Below are positions 44,785 through 53,270 of a stretch of DNA of 64,000 nucleotides, in pieces. The position numbers and the translations under genes are program-made. Under the pieces are notes generated by a model that was given only the letters and a program-made list of their open reading frames with translations, did no database searches and was not told the DNA's origin. Every line of letters begins with the position of its first letter. Position 1 is the stretch's first letter. Source of the DNA: Fluviirhizobium alvei (GTDB taxonomy: Bacteria > Pseudomonadota > Alphaproteobacteria > Rhizobiales > Rhizobiaceae); contig NZ_JAUOZU010000005.1 of the NCBI RefSeq assembly GCF_030551875.1, positions 248,001-312,000 on the forward strand, written 5' to 3'.

Positions 44785-45078
44785 ATGGCCGGCATCGAAA
44801 CAATCCGCACCGAGATCGACGCGATCCTCAAGGAGCTTGAGGCGGCGCAGACGCGGGCTCAAGCAAGCAGCAAACCGGAAAGCGATGGCGCCAAGCCAGA
44901 CGAAAGCGGTCCGCCCATCGATATCGCAAGCGCCATCGAAGCGTTGGGCGAGTTGCGCGATCAACTGGAAAAGGCGGCGGGCGAAGCAGGCGATGCCATT
45001 ACGGAACATCCGATCGCCGCGACTGCCGCTGCCTTTCTTCTCGGCCTGATCATCGGCCGTATATCCAAAGGACTATGA
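44785..45078 (+). CDS. YqjD/ElaB-like membrane-anchored protein
   Basis: 97 residues; CAGGAGATCCGC precedes the ATG. An N-terminal helical region (IETIRTEIDAILKELEAAQT), an acidic linker and a second helix (LGELRDQLEKAAGEAGDAI) lead to a single C-terminal membrane segment (IAATAAAFLLGLIIGRISKGL). This matches the YqjD/ElaB/DUF883-type layout, proteins linked in E. coli to stationary phase and ribosome binding at the membrane. ATGA overlap couples it to the next gene. Confidence 0.7.
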   Translation: MAGIETIRTEIDAILKELEAAQTRAQASSKPESDGAKPDESGPPIDIASAIEALGELRDQLEKAAGEAGDAITEHPIAATAAAFLLGLIIGRISKGL

Positions 45079-45569
45079 CCATGAAACCGGATCGCTTCGA
45101 CAATCTCAGCCGTCTGGCCGGACTGCTCTACAAGGTCGATTCCACCATCGCCAGCATAAGGTTGCGGCTTTATGCCACGCGGACAGGGCTTGGCCTCGCC
45201 GCTGTTCTTTTGTCCGTGTTCGGCCTGACCATGCTCGGTGTTGCCACCTTCTATGCGCTCGAGACATTGTGGGGACCGATCGTGGCGGCCCTGATCGTCG
45301 CCACAGCCGCTTTTGTGATCGCCATCATCCTTGCCGTGGTTGCCGCGACCGCCAAACCGGGTCGCGAACATGATCTGGCAATGGAACTGCACCAATCCTC
45401 TCTGGATGCGCTCCTGGCGGAGGGTCGTGCGGCCACCCGCGACCTCACCTCGATCGACCTTCGGCATCCGTTCGACAATGCCCTGCTGGGACTCGTCGGA
45501 CCGCTCGCATCGATTCTGGTGAAGGGGATCCGCAAAACGCCGAAAGACGACACGAACAAACCGGCTTGA
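45075..45569 (+). CDS. YqjE-like phage-holin-superfamily membrane protein
   Basis: 164 residues. Two closely spaced membrane helices (about residues 37-60 and 66-92: GLAAVLLSVFGLTMLGVATF, IVAALIVATAAFVIAIILAV) lie between polar termini, as in the holin_3_6/YqjE family. Despite the family name there is no phage context. Its start overlaps the YqjD-like gene, giving the yqjD-yqjE order known from enterics. Function is unknown; a membrane stress role is inference. Confidence 0.72.
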   Translation: MTMKPDRFDNLSRLAGLLYKVDSTIASIRLRLYATRTGLGLAAVLLSVFGLTMLGVATFYALETLWGPIVAALIVATAAFVIAIILAVVAATAKPGREHDLAMELHQSSLDALLAEGRAATRDLTSIDLRHPFDNALLGLVGPLASILVKGIRKTPKDDTNKPA

Positions 45570-45858
45570 CGCAGATTTCGGCATTCAAAGTCGAGCCCGG
45601 CGTGGAGCTATGCAATTCTTGCAAGCTTTACCGATTGTTAGCGTTACTTTTTCGTCAATACGGGCTTAAGGATTACCTGATATACCACAACCATAGGATT
45701 GCGTCACCGGTCGCTTAAGCGAGAAGAGTGCGCACCTTTTCGCCCACCCTTGCCCAAAGTGATCGAATGAGGTATCAGGGCGTTAAGAAACGTGAACGCA
45801 AGGCGCGCTGAAAGCTGGCCGAAGCCATGCAAATTGCGCGATACAGCGGAGCTGGAAT
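45570..45858. other. Intergenic region upstream of the lytic transglycosylase gene
   Basis: 289 nt between two plus-strand genes. It likely holds the promoter of the lipoprotein gene; GGAGCTGGAAT precedes its ATG. No gene or RNA is supported. Confidence 0.4.
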
Positions 45859-46734
45859 ATGAAGCTTGTAGCACGGATTGCCGTCATATCAGGAACTTTG
45901 GGTATGCTGGCCTCCTGCACGACGTCGAAGGTGACGTCTGTCGTGCCGGATTCCAAGCCATCGGCCCAGGAACTGGCAGCCCTTCGCGCCACCTATGGCG
46001 CCGATGCGACGGCGACAGACAAGCCGGTAACCGATGCCAACGGCAAGCCGGTCGTCGAGACCAAGCCGCTCGATCTTGCCACCGACAAGACCGTTGCCAT
46101 GGCCTATGCCATGCCGGCGCCCCGTCCGGACATCCAGCTCGCTGCGGCCGATTCCCAGCTGAATGCCACCCTGGCGGCAGTGGAAAACGGCGCAACCGTT
46201 GCCTCGCCCGTCTCTCTGCAGGAAACGGCTTCGCTCGATGCGGAAACCGCAACCACGGAAGTCATTGCCGCTGCGGTTCCGACGCCGGCTGATCGGTCCG
46301 ACGCTGCAATCACCACCGCATTGGTGGCCGATGCACCGAAGACCCGTTCGCTGGATGCCTTTGCCGCCGCGACGACGACCAGCAGCAAGAACCCGAATCT
46401 CAATCACCTGATTTCGAAATATGCCGCACTCTACGATGTGCCGGAACATCTGGTGCATCATGTGGTCCGCCGCGAAAGCAACTATAATCCCGGTGCAGTC
46501 CATCGCGGCAATTGGGGTCTGATGCAGATCCGCTACAACACTGCCAAGGGCCTCGGCTATGACGGTTCGGCAAGCGGTCTTCTGGATGCCGAAACCAACC
46601 TGAAATATGCCGTGAAATATCTGCGTGGCGCCTGGATCGTCGCAGAGAAGGACGCCAAGAAAGCCGACTGGCTTTATCGCACCGGCTATTATTACGAAGC
46701 CAAGCGCAAGCGCCTTCTCGACCGGCTCTATTGA
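45859..46734 (+). CDS. Lytic transglycosylase lipoprotein (SLT domain)
   Basis: 291 residues. A lipoprotein signal (MKLVARIAVISGTLGMLASC) gives lipidated Cys20. Residues about 25-175 are a low-complexity Ala/Thr/Pro-rich spacer. The C-terminal ~110 residues are an SLT domain: HLISKYAALYDVPEHLVHHV, VRRESNYNP (catalytic Glu), GLMQIRYNTAKGLGYDG and NLKYAVKYLRG. It cleaves the MurNAc-GlcNAc bond forming 1,6-anhydro ends. The domain is at the short end of the family, and the long spacer suggests reach from the membrane to the wall. Confidence 0.9.
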   Translation: MKLVARIAVISGTLGMLASCTTSKVTSVVPDSKPSAQELAALRATYGADATATDKPVTDANGKPVVETKPLDLATDKTVAMAYAMPAPRPDIQLAAADSQLNATLAAVENGATVASPVSLQETASLDAETATTEVIAAAVPTPADRSDAAITTALVADAPKTRSLDAFAAATTTSSKNPNLNHLISKYAALYDVPEHLVHHVVRRESNYNPGAVHRGNWGLMQIRYNTAKGLGYDGSASGLLDAETNLKYAVKYLRGAWIVAEKDAKKADWLYRTGYYYEAKRKRLLDRLY

Positions 46735-46757
46735 GAGTTTGATATCCGGGATAGTTC

Positions 46758-46782
46758 AAAGGGGCCATCGGCCCCTTTTGCT
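46758..46782. terminator. Bidirectional terminator
   Basis: A 9-bp stem (AAAGGGGCC / GGCCCCTTT) with an ATC loop is flanked by A- and T-rich ends. It sits between the converging transglycosylase and serine hydrolase genes and can serve both. Confidence 0.85.
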
Positions 46783-46823
46783 TTTGGTGTTTCCTGAACC
46801 TTCTCGTTCAGTGATCTTTGGCC

Positions 46824-48272
46824 TCACTCTTCCGCAGGCGCTTCGAGCTGCGGCACAGCGTCGGGATCGGCATTCACCGGTTCGCTTTCCGGCGGCAATT
46901 GCGGCACCCGGGCCGCTTCCATGACCTTGGCCACCAGCTTCTGCGGCAGATATCCGAGATCGGATGGCGTCAGCCCCAGCCGCACGACGACCAGTTTCTC
47001 CGATGGAATGACGGCAATCGACTGCCCGTCATGGCCCCTTGCCCAATAGGTATCGACCGGCAGACCGAAGTCAGCGTTCGGCTTGTCATCGGGCCCGAGC
47101 TTCCAGGCCTGCGCGCCGGTATATTCACCCTTCGAGACCTCTGTCCCGGTCGAAACCAGCTGCATATAGTCCGGAGACAGGATCTGGTTGCCGTTCCAGT
47201 CGCCACCATTGAGCAACAGCAACCCGAAACGGGCCCAGTCGCGCCCCGTCGCATACATCAACGAACCGCCGGAGAAAGTGCCGCGACTATCGGTTTCCAT
47301 GACCGCGCTGCGCATGCCGATCGGCCCGAACAGAGCCTTGCGCGGATAGAGAAGCGCTTCCTGAACATCGGTGAACGTATTCATCCACATCCGGGTCAGC
47401 GCCACCGCCGATCCGGTCGTATATTCGAACTTGGTGCCCGGCGGCGCTTCAAGCGGCTTGGAGCGGACGAAAGCAGTCTGATCGGGCTCCAGGAAAAGCA
47501 TGCGCGTCACATCATTGACGTCGCCATAGGTTTCCTCGAGATCGAGCCCGCTTTGCATGGCAAGAAGGTCGGAAAGCTTGATGGCGGCACGGCCATCCGG
47601 CCAGTCGGGAAAGAGCTTGTCCTGTCCATAGGAAAGCTTGCCTTCCGCGACCCGCATTCCGACAAGCGCGCCGGTGATCGTCTTGGTCATCGACCAGCCC
47701 AGAAGCGGCGTATTGGCGGAGAAACCCGCAGGATAGTACTCGCCGATGATCCTGCCATCCTTGACGACGACAACGGCCCGCACACCGGGGCCGGCAAGCG
47801 CCGGATCAGAAATGATGGCGTTAACCTGCTGGTGATTTGCGAGACTGACTTGATCGCCGAGCGGCCATTCGAAATCGGATTCCGGCGCAATGACCGGCTC
47901 CGCCGCAAGGCTGATCGCCTTGACTGCAGCGAGATCATGATCGGGAACGCTTGCGCAGCCCAGTCCGGCGCGATTGACGGCATATTCGGTGGCAAAGATG
48001 CCGAAAATGCTGGCGCTGAAAGTCGCATCATCGACCTGCTTGACGCTGACATATTTCAGGATCGGATGGCCCGGCGCCTGAACGTCGACTGCCAGGACTT
48101 CCGCAGGATCACGTTTGGCAAGAAAATGGTTGGAGCAAACCATCTTGACCGAATAGGCGGTCGCAACGCGCAGCAGTTCGGGCGGCGAAACATAGAGCCA
48201 ACCGGCGGCGCCCAGACAGAGGATCAGGACGAGAAATACAAACCATTTCAAAATTCTGGCGACAATACGCAT
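46824..48272 (-). CDS. Serine hydrolase of the beta-lactamase/PBP class C-like superfamily
   Basis: 482 residues from the ATG at 48272, with GGAG six bases upstream (a TTG four codons earlier is less likely). One N-terminal membrane helix (WFVFLVLILCLGAAGWLYV) anchors a periplasmic domain. SMTK (LLGWSMTKTITGALVG) is the SxxK nucleophile motif. YTTGS (FEYTTGSAVAL) stands where YxN is usual, and HDG (RGHDGQSIAVIP) where KTG is usual, as in class C-like esterases and peptidases. It is likely an esterase, amidase or D-amino peptidase rather than a resistance enzyme, but the substrate is unknown. Confidence 0.83.
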   Translation of the reverse strand: MRIVARILKWFVFLVLILCLGAAGWLYVSPPELLRVATAYSVKMVCSNHFLAKRDPAEVLAVDVQAPGHPILKYVSVKQVDDATFSASIFGIFATEYAVNRAGLGCASVPDHDLAAVKAISLAAEPVIAPESDFEWPLGDQVSLANHQQVNAIISDPALAGPGVRAVVVVKDGRIIGEYYPAGFSANTPLLGWSMTKTITGALVGMRVAEGKLSYGQDKLFPDWPDGRAAIKLSDLLAMQSGLDLEETYGDVNDVTRMLFLEPDQTAFVRSKPLEAPPGTKFEYTTGSAVALTRMWMNTFTDVQEALLYPRKALFGPIGMRSAVMETDSRGTFSGGSLMYATGRDWARFGLLLLNGGDWNGNQILSPDYMQLVSTGTEVSKGEYTGAQAWKLGPDDKPNADFGLPVDTYWARGHDGQSIAVIPSEKLVVVRLGLTPSDLGYLPQKLVAKVMEAARVPQLPPESEPVNADPDAVPQLEAPAEE

Positions 48273-48355
48273 GACAGGCTCCAAATTCCCGTTGAGCAGA
48301 ACAGGAATAGACGCAAAGGGGAAGTGCGAAAAGCTGCCTTTCCAGACTTTTCACA

Positions 48356-49945
48356 TTATGCCGAAAGCGCACCGAAGGATGAGTCTGTCCTGACGACAAA
48401 GGGTGCAACCGCGCTTGCCGGAATGGGGCGCGAAATCAGGTAACCCTGAATCGCGTTGGCGCCCATCTGCCTGAGGCGTTCCAGCTGCGCTTCGTTCTCC
48501 ACCCCTTCGACGATCGTGGGCACCCCAAAGGCCCGCCCCAGCCGCATGATGACATCGATCAGCTGCATGTCCCGGCTGTCATCGATAAGCCCGCGCGTGA
48601 AGGATCGATCGACCTTGATGGAATCGATCGGAAACTGTCGCAGATGGCTGAGCGAGGAAAAGCCCATGCCGAAATCGTCGAGCGCCACGCGGACGCCGAT
48701 CTGACGCAACTGTTGGAGCACGGTTCGAACGATGCCCGGATCGAGCGTGAAGATGGATTCGGTGATTTCGATGGTGAGCCGCGACGGCGCGATCCTATGT
48801 CGATCGAGCGCATGTTGCACTTCAATGACATAGCGGGGATCGCTGAATTCGTCACCCGAAACATTGACCCCGACACCGATCATATCGGGCCAGGCCGCGG
48901 CATCCGCAAGGGCGCGCTCCAGCACGAACCGGCCGAGCGCCATGATATGGCCGGTGCGTTCGGCAATCGGAATGAATTCGTCGGGCGCGATGATCCCCCG
49001 CGACGGATGCCGCCAGCGAACCAGCGCCTCGAAACCAGTGACATCGCGGGCAGATGCCGTCACGATCGGCTGATACTCGACAAAGAAATCGCCATCTGCA
49101 AGGCCCCGCGCGATGTCCTGTTCCATCTGCATCAGGCCGAGGACGGAGCGCGCCATCGCATCATCATGAAAAAGATGCGCCGAGCCGACAATCTCCTTGG
49201 CCCCATAGAGCGCGGTGTCTGCCTTGCGCATGAGGTCGGCAAGGCTACTGTCCTCCGGTTCGAGCCAGGCGATGCCGATGGAAAGTCCGATAATCGCCCG
49301 GCCATGCGCCAGTTCAAACGGCTCTTCCAGCAACGCCTCCACCTGCCCTGCCAGGCGCTCCAGAAAGGCTCGGTCGTGGTTCTGCCGCACCAGGAGCACG
49401 AATTCATCGCCACCGAGCCGATAGAGGGTGGAAATCCTGCCGAAGGCCTGCGCGAGCCGTTGGGCAAACTGGCGCAGCAATTCATCGCCCGCCGCATGGC
49501 CCTGCGTATCGTTGACATGCTTGAACCGGTCGAGATCGAGCAAGAGGATCGCCGGACGATAGCGTCCGCGATGACGCGCCTCGATGCAGGTTGCGATATC
49601 GCGTTCCAGCGCCTGACGATTGGCGAGACCGGTCAACGTATCGCGCAAGGCCATGTCCGAAATCAGCCGCTCACGGTGACGCTGGAGACGAAGTTCCCGC
49701 AGCAGACGTTCACGCTGAAGCCCGAAACGATAGAAGAAGAGACCAAAGATGATCGGCATCAGCGCCACCAGCATTTCGGCCGGATTGTCGAGCCCGATTG
49801 CAAGCGTATGCGTTGAAAGCCCAATCTTGAGAGGGCCTTCGAGTGCCTCAAATGAAAAAATGACGAGGGGCAACAGCGCCCCGATGGCCGAGCCTGCGAA
49901 AGCATATCGCAACGGAATACCCGGCAGCAACGTCCGTAACATCAT
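48356..49945 (-). CDS. Dual GGDEF-EAL c-di-GMP protein
   Basis: 529 residues; AGGAG precedes the first of two ATGs. Two N-terminal hydrophobic segments (about residues 12-32 and 55-72) are followed by GGDEF (LRDTLTGLANRQALERD, RLGGDEFVLL) and EAL domains. The EAL domain retains GFEALVRW, VNVSGDEF, ITES, LDDFGMGFSSL, IKVDRSF, VEGVE and GYLISRP, so phosphodiesterase residues look complete. GGDEF is intact too, so the protein may synthesise or degrade c-di-GMP, or one domain may regulate the other. No sensory domain beyond the membrane part is seen. Confidence 0.93.
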   Translation of the reverse strand: MMLRTLLPGIPLRYAFAGSAIGALLPLVIFSFEALEGPLKIGLSTHTLAIGLDNPAEMLVALMPIIFGLFFYRFGLQRERLLRELRLQRHRERLISDMALRDTLTGLANRQALERDIATCIEARHRGRYRPAILLLDLDRFKHVNDTQGHAAGDELLRQFAQRLAQAFGRISTLYRLGGDEFVLLVRQNHDRAFLERLAGQVEALLEEPFELAHGRAIIGLSIGIAWLEPEDSSLADLMRKADTALYGAKEIVGSAHLFHDDAMARSVLGLMQMEQDIARGLADGDFFVEYQPIVTASARDVTGFEALVRWRHPSRGIIAPDEFIPIAERTGHIMALGRFVLERALADAAAWPDMIGVGVNVSGDEFSDPRYVIEVQHALDRHRIAPSRLTIEITESIFTLDPGIVRTVLQQLRQIGVRVALDDFGMGFSSLSHLRQFPIDSIKVDRSFTRGLIDDSRDMQLIDVIMRLGRAFGVPTIVEGVENEAQLERLRQMGANAIQGYLISRPIPASAVAPFVVRTDSSFGALSA

Positions 49946-50074
49946 GTTAGTCGCTCCTGCTATATGGCGGGAACGCTATCGACGAAAGCTTAACGTTTTC
50001 TTATCCCGGTCGAAACGCTGTCAGATTACGGCACATCAGGAAGACCCGACCTTTCCCACAGCCACATTAGACCG

Positions 50075-50092
50075 CTGTCATGAAAGTTTCGT
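50075..50092 (+). promoter_or_regulatory. Candidate Pho box upstream of btaA
   Basis: CTGTCAT-GAAA-GTTTCGT: the first half matches the Pho-box half-site CTGTCAT exactly, the second matches 4 of 7. It lies 46 nt before the btaA ATG. btaAB is PhoB-controlled in Sinorhizobium meliloti, so the site is plausible, but the weak second half keeps confidence low. Confidence 0.4.
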
Positions 50093-50138
50093 GGAACTGC
50101 AATAGGCCGTGCATAGTGATCATCTTCAGGGATCAACG

Positions 50139-51386
50139 ATGGAAATCTACGGCAAGACACCCCGTTTCGGCATGGATGAACGCCTCAAGGGCGCGCTGTT
50201 GCAACACAAGCCGCTGACGCGGGCCGGTCTCTCCGAGCGACTGTTCGGCTGGATGTTCTCAGGTCTCGTCTATCCGCAGATCTGGGAAGATCCCGAAGTG
50301 GATCTCGCAGCGATGGAACTTAGGCCGGAACACCGCATCGCCACCATCGCCTCCGGCGGCTGCAACATGCTGACCTATCTCGCAGCCGGTCCGGCCTCCA
50401 TCGATGTCGTCGATCTCAACGCCAGCCACATCGCGCTCAACCGTCTGAAAATCGCTGCCTTTGCCCATCTGCCGAACCATGCCGATGTCATCCGCTTTTT
50501 CGGCCGTGCCGATGAGCGCGCAAACTCCGTCGCCTATGATCGCTTCATAGCCGAAAAGCTCGAACCGTCAGCACGGCGTTATTGGGAAAGCCGCCGGCTG
50601 AACGGGCGTCGGCGCATCGATCTCTTCAACCGCAATATCTACCGCTCGGGACTTCTCGGACGCTTCATCGGGGCCAGCCACATGGCCGCCAAGGTCTATG
50701 GCGTCGACCTGACCGAACTGGTGCGCGCCCGCGGGCTCGATGAACAGCGTCAGTTCTTCGACAACAAGATCGCTCCGATCTTCGAACGCAAGACCGTGCG
50801 CTGGATCACTGCCCGCAAGAGTTCTCTGTTTGGGCTCGGTATTCCCCCGCGCCAGTTCGATGAACTTGCAAGCCTTTCGAGCGAGAAATCGCTCGCCGGT
50901 GTGCTGCGCCAGCGGGTCGAAAAGCTGGTCTGCAATTTCCCGCTCGAGGAAAATTACTTCGCCTGGCAGGCCTTCGCACGTCGCTACCCAAGGCCCGAAG
51001 AGGGCAACATGCCGCCCTACCTTGCCGAGCGCAACTATCGCCCGATCAAGGACCGGCTCGACCGCGTCACGCTTCATCATACCGATTTTGCCACAATGCT
51101 TTCGGTAAAGCCTGCCCGATCGATGGATCGCTATGTCCTGCTTGACGCCCAGGACTGGATGACCGATGCCCAGCTCGCCGGTCTCTGGAGCGAAATCAGC
51201 CGCACCGCGCGCGATGGCGCCCGCGTCATTTTCCGCACCGCCGCTGAAAAGAGCATCATCGAAGGCCGCCTGCCCTATGGTATTGCCAGCCAGTGGACCT
51301 ATCTGTCCGAACGATCCGCCGAGCTCAACGAGCAGGACCGGTCGGCCATCTATGGTGGCTTCCACATCTATGAGAAGATCGCATGA
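50139..51386 (+). CDS. btaA: BtaA, S-adenosylmethionine:diacylglycerol 3-amino-3-carboxypropyltransferase
   Basis: 415 residues from the ATG at 50139 (MEIYGKTPRFG), preceded by AGGGATCAACG; a GTG at 50109 is less likely. A DUF3419/BtaA protein, with VYPQIWEDPEVDLAAMEL, IATIASGGCNMLTYLAAG (SAM-binding loop), VDLNASHIALNRLKI and RVIFRTAAEKSI. It transfers the homoserine moiety from SAM to diacylglycerol, the first step of diacylglyceryl-trimethylhomoserine (DGTS) synthesis. DGTS replaces phospholipids under phosphate limitation. Its stop overlaps the btaB start (ATGA). Confidence 0.95.
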   Translation: MEIYGKTPRFGMDERLKGALLQHKPLTRAGLSERLFGWMFSGLVYPQIWEDPEVDLAAMELRPEHRIATIASGGCNMLTYLAAGPASIDVVDLNASHIALNRLKIAAFAHLPNHADVIRFFGRADERANSVAYDRFIAEKLEPSARRYWESRRLNGRRRIDLFNRNIYRSGLLGRFIGASHMAAKVYGVDLTELVRARGLDEQRQFFDNKIAPIFERKTVRWITARKSSLFGLGIPPRQFDELASLSSEKSLAGVLRQRVEKLVCNFPLEENYFAWQAFARRYPRPEEGNMPPYLAERNYRPIKDRLDRVTLHHTDFATMLSVKPARSMDRYVLLDAQDWMTDAQLAGLWSEISRTARDGARVIFRTAAEKSIIEGRLPYGIASQWTYLSERSAELNEQDRSAIYGGFHIYEKIA

Positions 51387-52063
51387 ACGGACCGATCGCC
51401 GAGACCAGTCTGGCCCATGCAGACCTGATGGACCGGACTTACCGCTATCAGAAATATATCTATGACCTGACGCGCAAATATTATCTGCTCGGTCGCGACC
51501 GCACGATTGCCGGACTGAACCTTGCTCCCGGTCGGAGCCTGCTCGAAATCGGTTGCGGCACGGGGCGCAACCTTGCGATGGCAGCCCGGCGCCATCCTGG
51601 CGCAGTCTTCTACGGCCTCGATATCTCCGCCGAAATGCTTGCACTGGCCCGGGCCCGGCTGGGCGAAAACCTGCTCCGTCCAGAGGATCTGAAACTCCTT
51701 GATGCGGCAAGCTTCCGCCCCGAAGATTTCGACACCGACGGTTTCGACCGGATCCTGATCTCCTATGCACTGTCGATGATACCGGACTGGCGCGGAACGA
51801 TCGAGCGTGCCGTCGATGCGCTAGCGCCCGATGGCGAATTGCACATCGTCGATTTCGGCGAACAGGATCGCCTTCCCGCTTGGTTCCGCAGGGCCCTTCG
51901 CAGCTGGCTCGCCCGCTTCCATGTCACCCCGCGTGCCGAACTGCCCGCCATGCTTGAAGCCATTTCCGCCAAGCGTAATCTGACACTACACAGCACGACT
52001 CTCGTGCGCGATTATGCCCGGCTCTTCATCCTGAAACGCTCCTCCGCACAGGTTGGCGGCTGA
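51383..52063 (+). CDS. btaB: BtaB, diacylglycerylhomoserine N-methyltransferase
   Basis: 226 residues. Class I SAM methyltransferase: LLEIGCGTGRNLAMAA (motif I), YGLDISAEMLALARARL, RILISYALSMIPDW and GELHIVDFGEQDRLPAWF. MDRTYRYQKYIYDLTRKYYLLGRD is typical of BtaB and is given here only as a landmark by its ends (MDRTYRY, YYLLGRD). It adds three methyl groups to diacylglycerylhomoserine to give DGTS. The pairing and overlap with btaA make the call secure. Confidence 0.94.
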   Translation: MNGPIAETSLAHADLMDRTYRYQKYIYDLTRKYYLLGRDRTIAGLNLAPGRSLLEIGCGTGRNLAMAARRHPGAVFYGLDISAEMLALARARLGENLLRPEDLKLLDAASFRPEDFDTDGFDRILISYALSMIPDWRGTIERAVDALAPDGELHIVDFGEQDRLPAWFRRALRSWLARFHVTPRAELPAMLEAISAKRNLTLHSTTLVRDYARLFILKRSSAQVGG

Positions 52064-52209
52064 AACCGCCATCCCTGTGCCAGTTTTCGCTTGAAACTAA
52101 CGCATTTTTTACGATGATGTGGGACAACGGAGGTTCAAGCCTTCGGTGAGGCCGCGAACGCGCTGGCATGGTCGGAGGCAATGTTCAAGTGCGTCAAGTC
52201 GGGAAGAAC

Positions 52210-52992
52210 ATGCGCCGTCTCGCGAACCTCGTGCTGCCGTTGCTTCTGGTAATGGCCTCCTGCTCCACCGTGGAATATGATCTCGTCGAGACTGCTTCGG
52301 TGCAACCGAAGTTCCATGACACCGATCCGCAGGATTTCGGTCCCAAGACCCCGCATCATCACTCCGTTCACGGCATCGACGTGTCGAAATGGAATGGCGA
52401 TATCGACTGGCGCAAGGTCAAGGCCTCCGGCGTCTCGTTCGCCTTCATCAAGGCAACAGAGGGCAAGGATCGCGTTGATCCGAAGTTCTCCGAAAACTGG
52501 CGCGGCGCCTCGGCTGCTGGCGTCGCACAGGCGCCCTATCACTTCTACTATTTCTGCTCGACGGCAGATGAACAGGCCAACTGGTTCATCAGCAATGTGC
52601 CGAAAGAATCGAGCTATCTTCCGCCGGTTCTCGATGTCGAGTGGAACGGCGAATCCAAGAATTGCCGCTACCGCCCCTCCAAGGAAACGGCGGTTCAGGA
52701 GTTGCAGCGATTCCTCGACCGGCTGGAAGCGCATTATGGCAAGCGCCCGATCATTTATACCTCGGTCGATTTCCACCGCGACATTCTGGTCGGCGAGTTC
52801 AAGCGCTATCACTTCTGGCTGCGTTCGGTCGCCAACCATCCGAACAATGTCTATGAGGATCGCCGCTGGGCCTTCTGGCAATATACCTCGACCGGCGTGA
52901 TCCCCGGAATCGACGGCTCGACGGACATCAATGTCTTCGCAGGCTCGCGCAAGAACTGGCAGAACTGGGTCACCTCGGTTTCGGGCGGCTGA
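52210..52992 (+). CDS. GH25 lysozyme-like lipoprotein
   Basis: 260 residues from the ATG at 52210 (MRRLANLVLPLLL), preceded by GGGAAGAAC; an earlier in-frame start at 52168 would bury the signal. The lipobox VMASC gives a lipoprotein. The GH25 barrel shows HGIDVSKWNGDIDW (catalytic Asp), FAFIKATEGK, YHFYYF, PPVLDVEWNG (Asp-x-Glu catalytic pair), PIIYTS and WAFWQYTSTGVIPGIDG. GH25 enzymes hydrolyse the MurNAc-GlcNAc bond of peptidoglycan. A lipid anchor would place it on the periplasmic side of a membrane. Confidence 0.92.
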   Translation: MRRLANLVLPLLLVMASCSTVEYDLVETASVQPKFHDTDPQDFGPKTPHHHSVHGIDVSKWNGDIDWRKVKASGVSFAFIKATEGKDRVDPKFSENWRGASAAGVAQAPYHFYYFCSTADEQANWFISNVPKESSYLPPVLDVEWNGESKNCRYRPSKETAVQELQRFLDRLEAHYGKRPIIYTSVDFHRDILVGEFKRYHFWLRSVANHPNNVYEDRRWAFWQYTSTGVIPGIDGSTDINVFAGSRKNWQNWVTSVSGG

Positions 52993-53270
52993 TGCTCAGC
53001 CGGATACGATGATCAGGACAGCCTGATTCTTGCCAGCGGCTTTGCCAAACAGATCTCTGTGTTTGCTGGCAACTTTGTCTCGTTTACACTTGAGCGTGAC
53101 TTGCATCTGCCGCATTCTTCTGGAAAAGCTCACATCTCGAAACGTCGTCTGGCCGGAAAACAGCCTGACGACGCTCTGGTATTGAAAAGGTTGCATGATC
53201 ATCTTGACCGAATGGGCTTTTCTTCGGCCAAAATGACCATGCATCGTCAGCGATTTCGGAAGGATTGTTC
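52993..53270. other. Intergenic region between the GH25 and MltB-type genes
   Basis: 278 nt, fairly AT-rich in its middle, probably holding the promoter of the MltB-type gene. Overlapping ORFs here do not look coding and no RNA structure is evident. Confidence 0.4.

Noticed and set aside
45075-45569. Holin-family protein as a sign of a prophage
   Set aside because: The family name is historical; the gene pairs with a YqjD-like gene and no phage genes are nearby.
46824-48272. Beta-lactamase resistance gene
   Set aside because: SxxK is present but YxN and KTG are replaced by YTT and HDG, and there is a membrane anchor; a class C-like hydrolase of unknown substrate is more likely.
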